Notes: generated from the sequence alone by a model not told the origin. Positions 20,950-34,080 are shown, numbered from the stretch's first letter. The stretch is 64,000 nt of DNA from Epiperipatus broadwayi (GCA_028023455.1 JAQFVV010006551.1:765243-829242); one strand, 5' to 3'. Numbers and translations are program-made.

Positions 20950-21770
20950 TATATACATTATTACTCAATCAAGTGTAATAATAATAATATTGTAAGCAAT
21001 TTTTATGAGTCATGTGCAACCAAGTAATGTTTAAAACCATTAATTTCTATGAATTATGCATATGAAATAAAGAATCAATAAATGACACATAGATAAATAA
21101 AAAATCAACTATGAATTAATTTAAAACAATTAACAATTTTTATTATAATTAAACAACATTATAGCTATTGCAATAAGGTTATAAATTTAAAAAAAAAATA
21201 GTTACAAACAATAAGACGTTATCTAAAATTAAAATATTTCTACAACAAATAGTACAAGTAGGTACAAAAAATAATAAGACAGCCTTCGTTCTGATGACTT
21301 CAAATAAATAAACCTTGCAAAAATAATGATGATATACTATCTTTATTTAATAAAAAAAATATTCTATTGTTTTTGTGGTGGGAAAATTATGACAACAAAT
21401 ATCCCAATTTCTAAAATTTAATGCTACATTTATAATATCTTAAACAATATCTTAATTAATATGTAGTTCTTAAGTATAAGTTTAGATCTAAAATATACCT
21501 ATCTAAACAGAACATATAGTGAAACATTTAAAAAAAAACTTAAAAATACTTTCTTTGCAGTTCAGCAAAGCATCCTCTTGATATGTAAATATACTTTGAT
21601 ATTCTAATATCAGAAAATTTAAATAAAGAAAAATATCAATATCTCCCTCTGCAAATTAATTATGTATGCAAAAAATACTTGAAATATAATTTCATGGGTT
21701 TTCTCAATTTTAAATAGGTTTATTTTTTTTTATAGATTTTTTTTTTAAAAAACCTATTAATTATTATAAA
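20950..21770. other. AT-rich sequence without recognised elements
   Basis: No open frame with domain character, no terminal repeats and no tRNA-like boxes were seen. Confidence 0.5.
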
Positions 21771-21774
21771 ACAT

Positions 21775-22320
21775 TGAAAACTTTGTAATTATTCAAATGG
21801 TAGTCAATCTCCAAAAATGCACTATTTCTTAAATATTTAAAATCTCCATGCAATTTTTTGCAGATAAGAATTTAAAAAACTTAAGTGAATTATTTAAGTT
21901 TAGAGCTTTAACCCATCGCAGAGGAAAGACAGTGTCTCATTTTTAACCACTTACAATTAGACAAACATCACTTATAAATGTAAACCTATTATTATAATGC
22001 ACATTATAATAATAGGTTTACATTTATAAGCGATGTTTTTGTCTAATTATAGGTGGTTAAAAATGAAACACTGTCTTTTTCCTGTGATGGATTAAATAGA
22101 TTTGTACAATTAAATATTTGATTATAACATCAAGCACACAATAGACTTAAGCCCTGATTTAAGAATGGTATTAAGAGTTAGTATATAAAGAATGTATGCT
22201 CTAAACTTAAGTGATTCACTTAAGGTTTTTAAATTCTTACAAGCAGGAGAGTATGCAGAGATTTATAATATTTAAGAAATAGTGCATTATCAGAGATTAA
22301 CTTTCATTTGAATAATAAAA
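21775..22320. repeat. Fold-back element with nested hairpin, about 545 bp
   Basis: Outer arms: attattcaaatggtagtcaatc and atgcactatttcttaaatattt on the left mirror aatatttaagaaatagtgcat and gattaactttcatttgaataat on the right. Inner arms: gtttacatttataagcgatgttt and gtggttaaaaatgaaacactgtc mirror sequence at 21929-21996. The centre is near 22000. It shares its end sequence (aatgcactatt-ctt-aaatat) with the smaller fold-back at 49668-49790. Confidence 0.7.
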
Positions 22321-25300
22321 AAACAATCAATAAATTATATTGTTTGATACTTTATTTCTTGGTGTATTTTTTTTTTTACATTCATCATAGGAATTCAAAT
22401 CATTTTTTATTATTCTCACTTTCATTCCAATTCAAATATGCATATATTTGAGTTTAATAATCTAATATTTATAATATTAGTGGGAGTATTAATAATTTCT
22501 CTACTATATTTATAATATGACAAGCATTAAATATTTTCATATCATTTATGATAGAAGTTATTTCTACATCTAATCTTGCCTTTGCATAATCTATCAACTT
22601 CTAACAGTTTAGCTATTCCTTTTTCATCATTTAAAACTACATTCTATGATGTGATTCCTGTAGTGATAGACAGTGATTATAGTGTAATGTATGGAATAGT
22701 AATTCAATCGAGGAAGAAAACATCATCTTGGATGCAGTGCTAAAAATAATAGGTCCATATTTAACAGGCACCTAAAAATTCACATCATCACTTTATTCTA
22801 GCTGTTATTGACTTTAAGGAATGCAACTGTCCATGGAAAACACTATTTAGTTCTTTGTTACATGTATATTTAATAAATTTAAAGTGTGCCAATAAAGTTC
22901 ACATATAACATTCTTTCAAACATATCTCTAAACACCTAGAATTTCATATAACAATTTCTCTCCCAACCATCATCCCATATCTTTCACATACTAAATAACT
23001 TTATTAACATCATAAAAACATACAGGTCTCATTGCAAAATAACTTCCAAACAACTTTTCTAAAAATGACAAAGATCTATAATTCATTTCAAGATTGTTTA
23101 AAAAAGTTTTCAAGCACAAATAATCTTGATAAGACATACATCGATATTATACATTTATTCATTTGTTGCTATGCAATTTAAAAATTAATATTGTTGTATT
23201 TCTCTGTATCTTAACAGATAATATTCATAATGATAATGCATTAATAACTCAACTATGCTATAAAATGTATGCATATCCAAGCATTTATGATAAACAAATA
23301 TCTTAAAATATGCTTAGATATTTCAAGGCATTCAATTGCATTTTTTTTTATAAAAGTACACACAGTAATACTTATATCAATAGTTTATTCTACTGTTTAA
23401 TATTACTATGATACATAATAATATAAATTACTAATTTTAAAATATATCATTTAAAATATTATCAAACAATGCAATATAAATAATAAATAACATTACAAAG
23501 GATCTTAACAATTATTGAAATCATAAAACAGTGATCCATTTCTTTGACCATACATTCAAACAAATTATAATTAATAATTACTTATCAGAAAATTAATTTC
23601 TGAAAACCCATTTTTATTTAATTTACTAAAAAAACTAATCTATCTTAAGAATAATTTTTTAAAAATACATATAATAAAACAGGTTAGTTTAAAATACTAT
23701 TTTTAAATATTAATGTTAAACTAAATAATGAGAAAATTTTAAAAGTTATGAAAAGTCTCTTCTACCTGTAAGTTCAACACTTCTCAGAAATCTGCCTTCA
23801 TTGCCTAAGTGTGGGTAGACAGTTTTGAACAAAAGTTATTCTCCTCTCCTGACACCATTTAATGCAATATATAAATAACAAAAATAAATCCTCCAGAATT
23901 TGGAAAAAATATTGGGCATCCTGGAAATATAAATGTTTATTTCATTCTTTTTCCTAAATATTTATCCAGGCATACACTATCTTCATAAAGCAATAATTAA
24001 AACTCGATTTTTATGTGAAATAAGGTGTTTTTCTATGCACATATTTTCCATTAATTCCATTCTTTATATATAGTAGATATATCACGATAAATATAGTTCT
24101 CACATAATATTTATATTTCCACTGGCAAAACATTGGTAGTATATTATATAATATAATATTTATCCATTTATTACATTCTTTCAGCAGATATCCATATTTT
24201 ATTAACTACAAGTAAATATTTATTTAAAAAAAATATTCAAGACTTATTTTTAAAATGTGTATATTTCTCTTTCTAGTTAAAATGATAGCTATACCACCTA
24301 AGCATTAATTAAATAATATGATATAAATCGTTTAAAAACAGATACATTTGTTACTTTATATTAGATTTAAAAAATCACTTCAAAACATCTAGTTGTTTAT
24401 TGATTTTATCTAAATCAAATCTTTTCAAAAACAGAAACATTCAACAGTTATTTTTTTCAAATTTTCTCAGATGTAAACATTTAAATTAAGATTTAAAGAT
24501 AAATTAAATATAAGATGTTAATTCGCATTCATATAACAAAACTGTTATTCTGGAAAATCATAAAAAATATATTTACTTAAATGCAGAATATTAACTTTTC
24601 TTTTCATTTTCTTAAACTTAATAGCATTATAAAAATAATTTTTCATATATATTTTTCTTCTTTTATTGACTTAAGGTTTTTTGACAAATTAATTTCAATA
24701 TATCAAGACAAAGTTATTAAAATAAATGTTCATTTACTCTAGGCAAGTCTCGTCCGAAATTATTGTAGAATACTTATCGACATTTGGTGCATATTGTCCC
24801 AACATTTAAATGATTATTATCATATTCCATAAAAATCATTGCAGTTTTAAATTAAGCTTCAAGTAAAATCCTCTAATATGGAACTTTTATATTTATTTCA
24901 AAATTATTTTAAAATAATTATTAAAATTATACTTTTTAACACTTTTAACAGAAAATATAACAATTATAAAAAATTTCTACTGTTACAAAAACAAATACTA
25001 ATTATAAAATTCAAACTAAACAATACTAATAAATTAAAACAAAAACTGTTACTTTTTACTTTCACTGTTATTGTCTAGACTGAATTGGCTCGTTGCTTTT
25101 ACATTGGCTTAATTTAGTGATTTCATTGGTTAATTCTGATTTTAAAAACTTGCTAATTTACATAACTAAACCAATTTTATCTTTAAAATTAAACTCTAAA
25201 ATTATGAGTTAACATTTTAAAAATATTATACCAAATTATTTAACAGTTATAATTAATAAATACTTTTATGAAAAATATTAAACATCTTTCTTAAAACAAT

Positions 25301-25880
25301 TTAAATATTTTAATGACTCTAAAATATTGATTTTAAAACAATATTACATTTAAAGAAAATAATTTTAACTGTCACTTTTTAAAACATTATCTTTAGTTTT
25401 AATATTTGCAACTTTTAAAATGTATCCATTTTTGTTAACAAGCAAGAAATCAAAGTTTTCTTTTCTGACCCTTGAAAGCTCACATCCTAACACAATCACC
25501 TTTAAGTCATGAGCCACTTTCAGAACATTCTAGATTAGTGTTAAATTATTTATTATTTAAATAATATTTTAAACAAAATAATTATTTCAAACACATTATA
25601 TAAATATTTATTACTATAATTAAATTATTATATTATTATGGTATCTGTTGAATATAACTCCCGAAAGTGCTTAGCTAAAATAGTATTTTATAATTGCTAA
25701 CTATTTAATACAACTTTAAAGTCCTCTATTTACTAAGCATAAACTCCTGCTACACATAAAATCACAATTACATATTAGAAAATAACCTACATTTTTTTTT
25801 TAAAAAAGTAGCTACATTTCAAATCCTACCTAAACTATCTGCACCAATTATAAGGGTACAATATATATATATATATATAT
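22320..25880. other. AT-rich intergenic sequence, nothing recognised
   Basis: No domain-like frames on either strand. The 66-codon frame at 24878-25078 is a Lys/Leu/Ile/Asn string expected by chance. A (TA)n tract at 25861-25885 marks the border of the R1 repeat. Confidence 0.55.
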
Positions 25881-25885
25881 ATATA

Positions 25886-27815
25886 GTAATGGGCACATAT
25901 GCTGTTACATTATTTTTTTTATTATTAAATATGAAAAAATAAAAGTTCGCAAATAAAAACTTCTTTTTTTAAGAATTAAAAATTGAAAATTAAAAAATCA
26001 TCTAAACTCTAATATATATAAAATCGCACAGATGAGAAATTAAAAAAAGAAACTTTATTAAAAAAAAGAAAAAGTTTTAAAACTAAATTTTCAAGAAAAA
26101 GACTTAAAAGATTAATTAATGTTATTGAAAAATGGAAATGATTATTTTAATTAGTCCAAGTGAACTAGCCCTTGGGCATTTAAATGTATAAGCAATGGTC
26201 AGATAGGAAAACAATAGAAACTAATAGCAAATAAAAAGAAATCCCTTAGGAATCGGACCTCAATGAAAGAGTCTTCATCATCATGACATAATGTTGAGTT
26301 AATCTGCAAAATTAATATAAAAGGAAAGGTTTGGAAATAAAAAATAATTATTATTAAGAGAGGACAGATATGTGTTAAGTCGGAGAGGGTTGGAGGAGAA
26401 GGGATTGAAAGATGCACTTTCAATTCCTTCAGTTGTTCAAAAAAATGAAACATCATTTTCCGATATTGCGGACTACAGGACATCAAGGCCTGGAAAAATA
26501 CCATCAACCATAAAGGACCAACGGTTAACATGCACACCGATCTCCTTATGACTTCATGGGAATTAACACCTTCCATTACAAGAAATCAGAGACTACGGAC
26601 ATTTTTCAAAACAGTAAGAAATATATAACTAATGAACATTTGTAAACAAAAAGAACTCTAAATGCTAAACTTTTCAATATTTTAAATAGAAGAGTTTCCT
26701 ATCTGTCTAAATTATGTTATAATTTTATTTGATGTATTTCTTTTGTAAAATCATTTCCATTTTTTTTTGTTCTTTAAGTTTTTATTATGATTTCTGTTTT
26801 TCATTAAACTAAATTATATAAATATTAAATTTAAGTCGGGCGTTAATGGATATATAGATTTGTGAAGTTTTATTAGGGGAGGGTAATCTTAGGTTATTTG
26901 TTTCATAGTTGAATTAGGTCAATGGATTGGATATATTGGTGTAATTAGTAGATGTAGTATGAGGTTCGCTACAGGCAGAATCGCTATTATACACTGCACA
27001 CTCCCATTTTGCCTATGGAAGGGATAATAAGATGGAGAACATTGTCCCTTCCTATGGAGTTTTTTTATTGCTCTTCTCATCAGATAGATGTAGTATTTCT
27101 ATCTGGATGAGAGTCAATTTCTTCTCTTAACCTATATTTGTGCTGTCGTATTCGTATTACATTGAATACATCAATATATCAGATGGATTGACGTTTTAAC
27201 TGCGAACTTTTGGCCTAAGGTTAAATAAGGGATAAAATATTTTCTTTTCAAATGCAATCTATGTAGTCTATTCATACTCAGCACTCTAAATGCATTAAAT
27301 TTAAGTTGGGTATAGATGCTTGCATGGATTCGTTATCGGTTAATTATGTTTCTGGTTTTCATATTTGATCAAAATATATAGACATTCGGTAAATAATGAT
27401 ACCTTACGGTGAGTATCTAAAATGTATTTATTCGGATGTCTTTTAAGTTATTGGTGTCAATGCAGCATCTTATGATGAATGCCATTGGGTTTCTTATAAA
27501 TTTCCCTCTGCAATTCCATCAATGACTTTATATTTTGATTGTTTATGTTTATTTTGAAATGTTTTTAACCATGTAATCCATGTAACTGATCTATACTCAA
27601 CATTATAAAACAAACTTTTATAAATCCATCTGTGCAAACTTACAAAAATTAAAATGTAAATTAAAATCTAAAATCAAAGTTAAAAATGTAAGTTAAATTT
27701 TAAAATGTAAAACTGATACTAAAATAATTTTAAATCTTATATATGTTTAAATAAATGTTTGTGTGTTAATTACTGGCAATGGCTTATTTTATTTTATTTT
27801 TTTTAAATATTTTTA
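25886..27815 (+). repeat. R1: copy of a long dispersed repeat (about 1.9 kb)
   Basis: Nearly its whole length aligns with the reverse complement of 60190-62120. Examples are gtcagataggaaaacaatag and cctatggaagggataataag here against ctattgttttcctatctgac and cttataattccttccatagg there. Its right end (attactggcaatggcttatttt) instead matches the start of R3 at 58950. No coherent protein is encoded: the frame at 26199-26576 has stops in the R2 copy. The element type is unknown. Confidence 0.75.
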
Positions 27816-28049
27816 GATAGGAATTTATAAAATATAAATCTCTGCTGTTCCACTGAGCTAGTGACAATGGGATAACAGTCAGAATCAAAATATATAATTT
27901 TTTTTTCAAACTTATGTATCTGCCTACTATATAAATTTTCTAGGTTCAAATGCCTAGTGGAGCCCTGTAGTGTAGATAAGTTAAGACTTTTCTCACCCTG
28001 ATTGTTATAATATATATATATCAAATAATATAAGTATAATAAAATAATC

Positions 28050-28800
28050 CACTAGATAAAGAAAGTTACTGTTAACACTAACTGACATAATCATACAAAT
28101 ATATAAACCATTATATAATTACAAATGTCCAGTAACGCCCTCTGTTTAAAAGTCTATATCTCAATAATAGCAAACTTCAAAATGATACCAATTTGAAGTT
28201 GTACGCTAAACGATGTTAAATATTGAAATACAAACTAACTCAAACACAGAGCATGAAATTTTTAAATAAGCAAACGATCTTAAATTTTGCAAATTAACTA
28301 ACAAGTTTACAAAGTTATTAAAGACAAACTAAACATTAGATTATAATCATTTAGTGTACAACTTCAAATTGGTATCATTTTGAAGTTCGCTATTATTGAG
28401 ATATAGACTTTTAAATAGAGGGCGTTACTGGATATTTGTAATTGTATACTGGTTTATATATTTGTATAATTATGTCAGTTAGTGTTAACAGTGACTTTCT
28501 TTTCATTTATAGTTTGGGAGAGCTATTTAAAGATTAAAATCTAATGTTTAGTTTGTCTTTAATAACTTTGTAAACTTGTTAGTTAATTTGCAAAATTTAA
28601 GATCGTTTGCTTATTTAAAAATTTCATGCTCTGTGTTTGAGTTAGTTTGTATTTCAATATTTAACATCGTTTAGCATACAACTTCAAATTGGTATCATTT
28701 TGAAGTTCGCTATTATTGAGATATAGACTTTTAAACAGAGGGTGTTACTAGATATTTGTAATTGTATAATGGTTTATATATATATATAATAGAATGCAAC
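28050..28800. repeat. Complex fold-back with three copies of a 74 bp hairpin-bearing unit
   Basis: Outer arms of about 260 bp pair 28050-28310 with 28535-28800 (attaactaacaagtttacaaag against ctttgtaaacttgttagttaat). A unit containing acttcaaattggtatcattttgaagt, itself a small hairpin, plus cgctattattgagatatagac occurs at 28131-28204 (inverted), 28357-28430 and 28677-28750. So one arm segment was copied into the centre. No coding sequence. I infer a fold-back transposon with secondary rearrangement. Confidence 0.75.
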
Positions 28801-28999
28801 CATGTTACAGTGATGATTCATATATAAGAAAAAAAATGAAAAGGGGGAAAAATTGTTCACAATAAAATAATGGCTATGCACATAAGTATTGTAATGGTCA
28901 CTCAATCTACCTTTGATCATGGAGGGTGCCACCAGATCACTGCATATCTGGAAAATTTGTTTACCATGATGAAAAGTGGATGGTGATGATAGTTTGTAC

Positions 29000-31900
29000 T
29001 GACTACACCCAGGGAGACAGCAAGAGATCTTAACTATTGTTCAGACAATTGAGAAAATGAAACACATAAACAAACATCAGCCAAAATAATTTAAACTAAT
29101 TTGAAATTTTATTAAATTTCATAAACAAAATAAAGTAAATCCAGCAAACAGAATATGAAAGTTTGATCTAGATTTTTATAAGCATATTCATCAGAGACTG
29201 TATATGAATTGCAAATATTAAAACATTAAATGCCCTAGCAGAAAGATTCATTCTCGCACCTACAATTTAAAAAGGAATTGATAGTATTTTCCTGCTGGTG
29301 ATTTATAAAAGAACAACAATTCTAGTTTCCTAATTCAAAGATATAAAAAACAATATAGTCTTGTAGGAAATCAACAAAACAGCACTGGCAAGCATTTCTT
29401 GGCCCCGAATAATATGTCGAGACCAAGAACGTCATTTTGCCAGTAGGACAACGCATGATGTACTATGTTTAAGGCAATTCACAGTTGATTTCACATACAA
29501 GACAATTTGAAAAATGATTACGATCATAAGTAATCTAGAAATAAAACAAAATCTCCAACTTCAGAAAAACTAGAGTAACAAACATGATAAACTGCCAGGT
29601 TTGCAGTCTGCCAGAAACACAAACTAAATGTATTTAAAATTAACTTCATTACAATAAAAGAGGGAAAAGTGAGAAAATTGAAATTATGAAAAACTGCTAG
29701 AGCATTTAACAAAAGTTAGTAATAAAACAAGAAGGCATAGTAAGCATATAAAATATAATCTCTTAATACACTCCCCAATAAATGAAATTGAAAACAAACT
29801 ACTATAAATACAAAGAAAAGCAAGCACACATAATAATTATGAGGTTAAATAACTGGTAAAACTTTATACAACAGATTTATTTTTAGATTGAGCAGAGATT
29901 TATACACCTTGGAAAGAATAAAAAATATTTTGCTTTATGGTAAAACAGAGTCCATGGAGTTTTCAAAGAGTGTGCTCATTTATTTGGAGTTCTACTTTCA
30001 GGTTGTTTAATTACTTCATGGCACCAAGGGTAGAGGCATATTTTGGGATCTTTTCTAACACAGACTTTCATGGCATGACTGGAAGAACAGCTTGGAATCA
30101 GGAGTTCATCTCTAGGTAAGTTAGCAAAGCATGCTGTAAGTTTGAATATACATAGAAATGAATTTAGACATCTTGTGAAAGAAAACTTTAAGAAAAAATA
30201 TGTTCGGACTGCCAACACAGTACGAATTTCAGCAGGCTAATATCAATGAGTGAAAATGACCAATAGAATTATCTGAAGCTGCATCAATCACTTTGAAGCA
30301 TAATTAGCTTGGTCAAGCCCAGAATAAAAATGTTTAAAATTTTTGGAGTTATTCATATCCTCTCTCTATTTACCACATAATCTTTCTTGTTTTTCAATTA
30401 TAAGACTCAGCCCAGGGCAAACCTCCATCTCCAGCTCCAGCTTAATTAAGAATTCTAACCAGGAATTATCTCATTAAAAAACAATACAAAATTATGTCTC
30501 CACTTTTAAAATTAAACTAAAAATGAATTGTAATTAAAATAACAGAAACAGGAATGCAATTAATTTTTCAAAATTAAAAGCTTTCTGAAAAAAAACAAAA
30601 CAACAAAGATTAAAACTTTTAATTTAGAATGTTTTTACAATTTGATAAAAAATAAGAGTCAGAAGAAGCTTATTTTAACTAACAAGACATTTCTTTTATA
30701 TAACGCTATGTTTTTATAAACTGTAATATTAATAAACCAATAAAGATGAAATTTAAAATTACAGACTTTTACAATATAGCTGCTGGATGTGTGCTATATC
30801 CTATAAAACTTTTAAATAACTTTATAAAAATTGCGAATTCATATTAACACTTTATGATATCAAACTAATACTTCATTGGAAAAATCAAACATCATTTTTT
30901 AAATCCATAGCCTTGATTTATTAAACTATTTTTGTTAATTGTATAAATGACTTTAAACTATGTGTATATAAGGGAAATGAAGATGAGGTGTGTGTGCCAA
31001 CATAATAATTTTCAAATAATAAAAAAATAACTACATTGGAATATCCACTATGATAATGAGATAATATTAATTTTGTCATTTTTTGATCTTAATACTTTCT
31101 TAGAAAAATAAACTATTACAAAAAGCATTTCATTTCTTATAAAACATTTTCTTTTTTTAATTCATTAAAATGTAGTAAGAAATCAAATTCAATTCTTACA
31201 AATTTAATTAGATGTAAAATAATAAATTATAATTGAATAGTTTTTGTTATTTTTGAAGGGGAAATACAATTTTGCTTATTCTTGATGAAAATGTATCTAA
31301 GAATTATCTTGAGTTTAATAAAATTTTGATTTTTTTTTACGTTATGGCTTTATTATTTAACCATTTCTTGTTTACTGCAAATCACAATTGGGCCAGAAGT
31401 GAAGAAATTCATTGAGTGTCTTTAGCCCTCTACTGAGAGATTTTGTTAACATTTTATTTTTTTTAGATCTTAAAATTCAGATTTTTTTTTTCTGATATTT
31501 TAAATCCAAAAAAATTTCTGAGGATGTCAGGATAATAAAAAAAAGCAGGAATTTCAAAGTATGGTAAGCTCCATAATAATAAAAACCCATTGTATTCTTG
31601 GTAGTCTCAAACTCTGTGATAAATGTGCAATATTACTTCAGGACAATATTATGAGTGACTAAAAACATAACTTTTTGGAAAGCTTATCATTATAATGGCA
31701 TTATAATTGTATAATGCTTATTACAGATTAAGAATATATATATATTTGAATAACATTACTATAGAAATTATGTAAATACTTTTAAAATAGGCTTTAATCT
31801 GTATCAAATGCACCTTGAAATTTATAATAGTCAAGCAATATTTTTATGTTGCCAATAGAGGGACCTCTCAAATCATGACACAAGATAGTAACTTTTATAA

Positions 31901-32900
31901 AAATAAGAGTGGCTGTCTTATCTTTAATCTAACTTTCCACTTATATAGTCCAATCTGAAGCATCTTGATTTGGGGGCATGAAGCTGTTGTTCTCTCCACT
32001 GTTTAAGCCCACTATTTCCTATACAAATTAGCATTCATGAAATCTTGTGATTTACAATGAATTAATATTACAATCTTTATACTGGGAATATATAAACTAT
32101 TGTAAAGTTATAATTATTTATTAAGAACACAGGAAGGATATGCATTATACAGGTAAATATGAATTGTCTAAAAAATGTCACCATTACAACTCTGTTAGAT
32201 AATACAGCATTATCATTACTAACAAATTTTGAACTTTTAAAGCATAAACTCATGGATTTATTAGATATTAATAATTATTTGTTCACATTTTAAAACAAAC
32301 ATCAAAGAAACAGATTTTATTCATTTTGGAAATTCAATAAACTCTTCCAGAAGACAGCATTTTGTTTTGATTAAAATCTATTTATTTAAAATAATTCTGA
32401 AGATGAAATGTGATTTTTTTAGAATTTATTTAACTTCTAAACAAAATTATCTATCAAATAGTCAAATTTATTACATTCTGATATATAATAATAGTTTATT
32501 AAAGTTGAATGCTTATAGCAAGAGAGAACAAAGAAAACTGTCAGAATACAGAAGAGTTAAATTTGCCAAATTTTGTCATTTTGGGAATCGTTTGGTAAGT
32601 TAATTATTATGGTATACTAAATAAAACAAAATTCTAAAGAAACAACTATTTTTTTTATAATTTTTCAAAAAAAACTTTAAAAAATGATCAATGTTGCAAA
32701 AATAAATATAACTCTAAATTACAGAAAAAAAAATTATATGTGCAGCAATATAGAATAATAATACATACACTTGTGTAGTGTAGATAATGAACATTATAAT
32801 AAAACAAAGACATGCAATAACATATACAAAACCTAATTCTGGATACACCTACAAATATAAAATAAACCCAATACATTATATTTAAAATAAAACATTCAAA
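29000..32900. other. AT-rich intergenic sequence with one possible decayed exon
   Basis: Mostly featureless. 31917-32000 weakly resembles the repeat unit found in the Gypsy LTR (gaagcatcttgatttgggggcatgaagct against taagcatcttggcttgaaagcatgaagct). A possible exon-like segment at 29887-30116 is listed separately. Other short frames here have no recognisable content. Confidence 0.45.
29887..30116 (+). pseudogene. Possible decayed exon bounded by splice-like sites
   Basis: A segment of higher complexity is bounded by an acceptor-like tttatttttag (to 29886) and a donor-like tctag|gtaagt (30112-30122). One frame reads LYTLERIKNILLYGKTESM, then stops. Another carries FNYFMAPRVEAYFGIF and TGRTAWNQEFIS up to the donor. 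A frameshift would be needed to join them. I recognise no family. It may be a decayed gene or transposase exon, or chance. Confidence 0.2.
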
Positions 32901-33029
32901 TCAGTGATATACCAATCTGTAAGAAATAAAGTAAATGATGATATAACAGAGCTTATATTGAATTTACTAGTAATAACAAAAGAACACAAATATAAAGCAA
33001 GCTTTCTAATGCATATATCCAACCATGTA

Positions 33030-33136
33030 TTTTTTTCCATATGTCATAGCATTGGCCAGGAGGCAAACCTGCAACAACCGTCTGCAACCAACTGCTTGCT
33101 TGTAAGGCAGCTACACTGACCTCTCAGCTAACAATT
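33030..33136 (-). mobile_element. tRNA-derived SINE, copy 4 (long variable-arm subfamily)
   Basis: On the minus strand: gttagctgagaggtcagtg (A box), gctgccttacaagcaagc, the extra segment agttggttgcagacggttgttg, B-box-like caggtttgcctcctggcc, and the tail aatgctatgacatatgg followed by A-rich sequence. It matches copy 5 almost throughout. The open frames across it are not genes. Confidence 0.8.
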
Positions 33137-33254
33137 GTATTCATATAAACTTATGAAATCTTTAAATTTCAAATAAATCTTCAGGGAAGAATATTATTGA
33201 TATTTATATTTTTTACATTTAAAAGAAATATCAAACCATTAAGTATCACATGAT

Positions 33255-33475
33255 CACAATTTCTTAAGCTTGCTCAAGCTGTTAAACAGGCAAAACTCTC
33301 CATACAATAGTCCCACTCAGTGCAAGCCAGAGTAATCAATGGATGCCAGAAGGCTTGTAGGCACTAAATAGGGATTTTATGCACAGGCCTTCTGGCATCC
33401 ATTGATTATTCTGACTTGCACTTAGTGGCACTACTATATGAAGAGTTTTGCCTGCTTTAAAAGAAATATTGTTAA
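33255..33475. repeat. Palindromic F1 repeat (copy 1)
   Basis: The left arm aacaggcaaaactctccataca ... gtaatcaatggatgccagaaggc is mirrored by gccttctggcatccattgattattc ... agttttgcctgctttaaa. The centre is near 33368. The left outer flank catgatcac...tttcttaagcttgctc is the inverse of the right flank of the 53.8 and 54.2 kb copies. The same arm sequence recurs at 51.2, 53.6-53.8 and 54.2 kb. Confidence 0.8.
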
Positions 33476-33669
33476 TGAATGTAAGAATTAGATGTTAGAA
33501 TATTTATATATGTATGTATATGAGATTTGAATCTTAATTAAAATAACACATATTTGGTGCAGTAATTATATTTTTTATAACCATATTAATAGTGATTACA
33601 CATTTATTATTAATTTGTCATTGATAACTTATTATAATTAATTTGTAATCATCTAACCTATATTGTTTT

Positions 33670-33673
<4 letters not shown>

Positions 33674-33712
<39 letters not shown>
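33674..33712. repeat. (TA)n microsatellite
   Basis: About 38 bp of pure TA, directly adjoining the inverted-repeat element that begins near 33716. Confidence 0.95.
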
Positions 33713-33715
<3 letters not shown>

Positions 33716-34080
33716 TAAAAGACATATTTTGCAGGTTCATCCATGTTAAAAAATTTAAATATTAATATACCGACATTCGACTTGATCACACAAGTCATCT
33801 ACTGGGTGATAAAAGGCCAGATTGTATCAATAAACAAGATGATACATGCAAACTTACTAATGTTTGGAAAGATTTTTTTAAAAAAACATTCATAATTTAA
33901 CATGTTTACTATTGATGGAACTTTAACATTTTTTTCAAATCAGTGATTGTAGCACCTCTACCACCCATCTCTTTATCTTTTATCGCCCAATAGATGATTT
34001 GTGTGATCAAGTCGAAATATCGGTATATTAATATTTAAATTTTTTAACATGGATGAACCCGCAAAATATGTCTTTTATAT
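33716..34080. mobile_element. MITE-like element with inverted repeats of about 95 bp
   Basis: The left end aaaagacatattttgcaggttc through cgacttgatcacacaagtcatc is mirrored at the right by gatgatttgtgtgatcaagtcg through gaacccgcaaaatatgtctttt. The roughly 170 bp interior is non-coding. TA-rich DNA on both sides prevents calling a target-site duplication, though TA would be expected for Tc1/mariner-like elements. The transposase family is unknown. Confidence 0.75.

Noticed and set aside
24878-25078. 66-codon Lys/Leu/Ile-rich frame
   Set aside because: Low-complexity frame expected by chance in AT-rich DNA.
26199-26576. 125-codon minus-strand frame as a membrane protein
   Set aside because: It lies in repeat R1. 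The aligned R2 sequence contains several stops, and the hydrophobic runs come from AT-rich composition.
29330-29480. Possible retroviral-type protease trace on the minus strand (VLGLDILFGA)
   Set aside because: Only one short string is suggestive. There is no catalytic DS/TG motif and no neighbouring pol.
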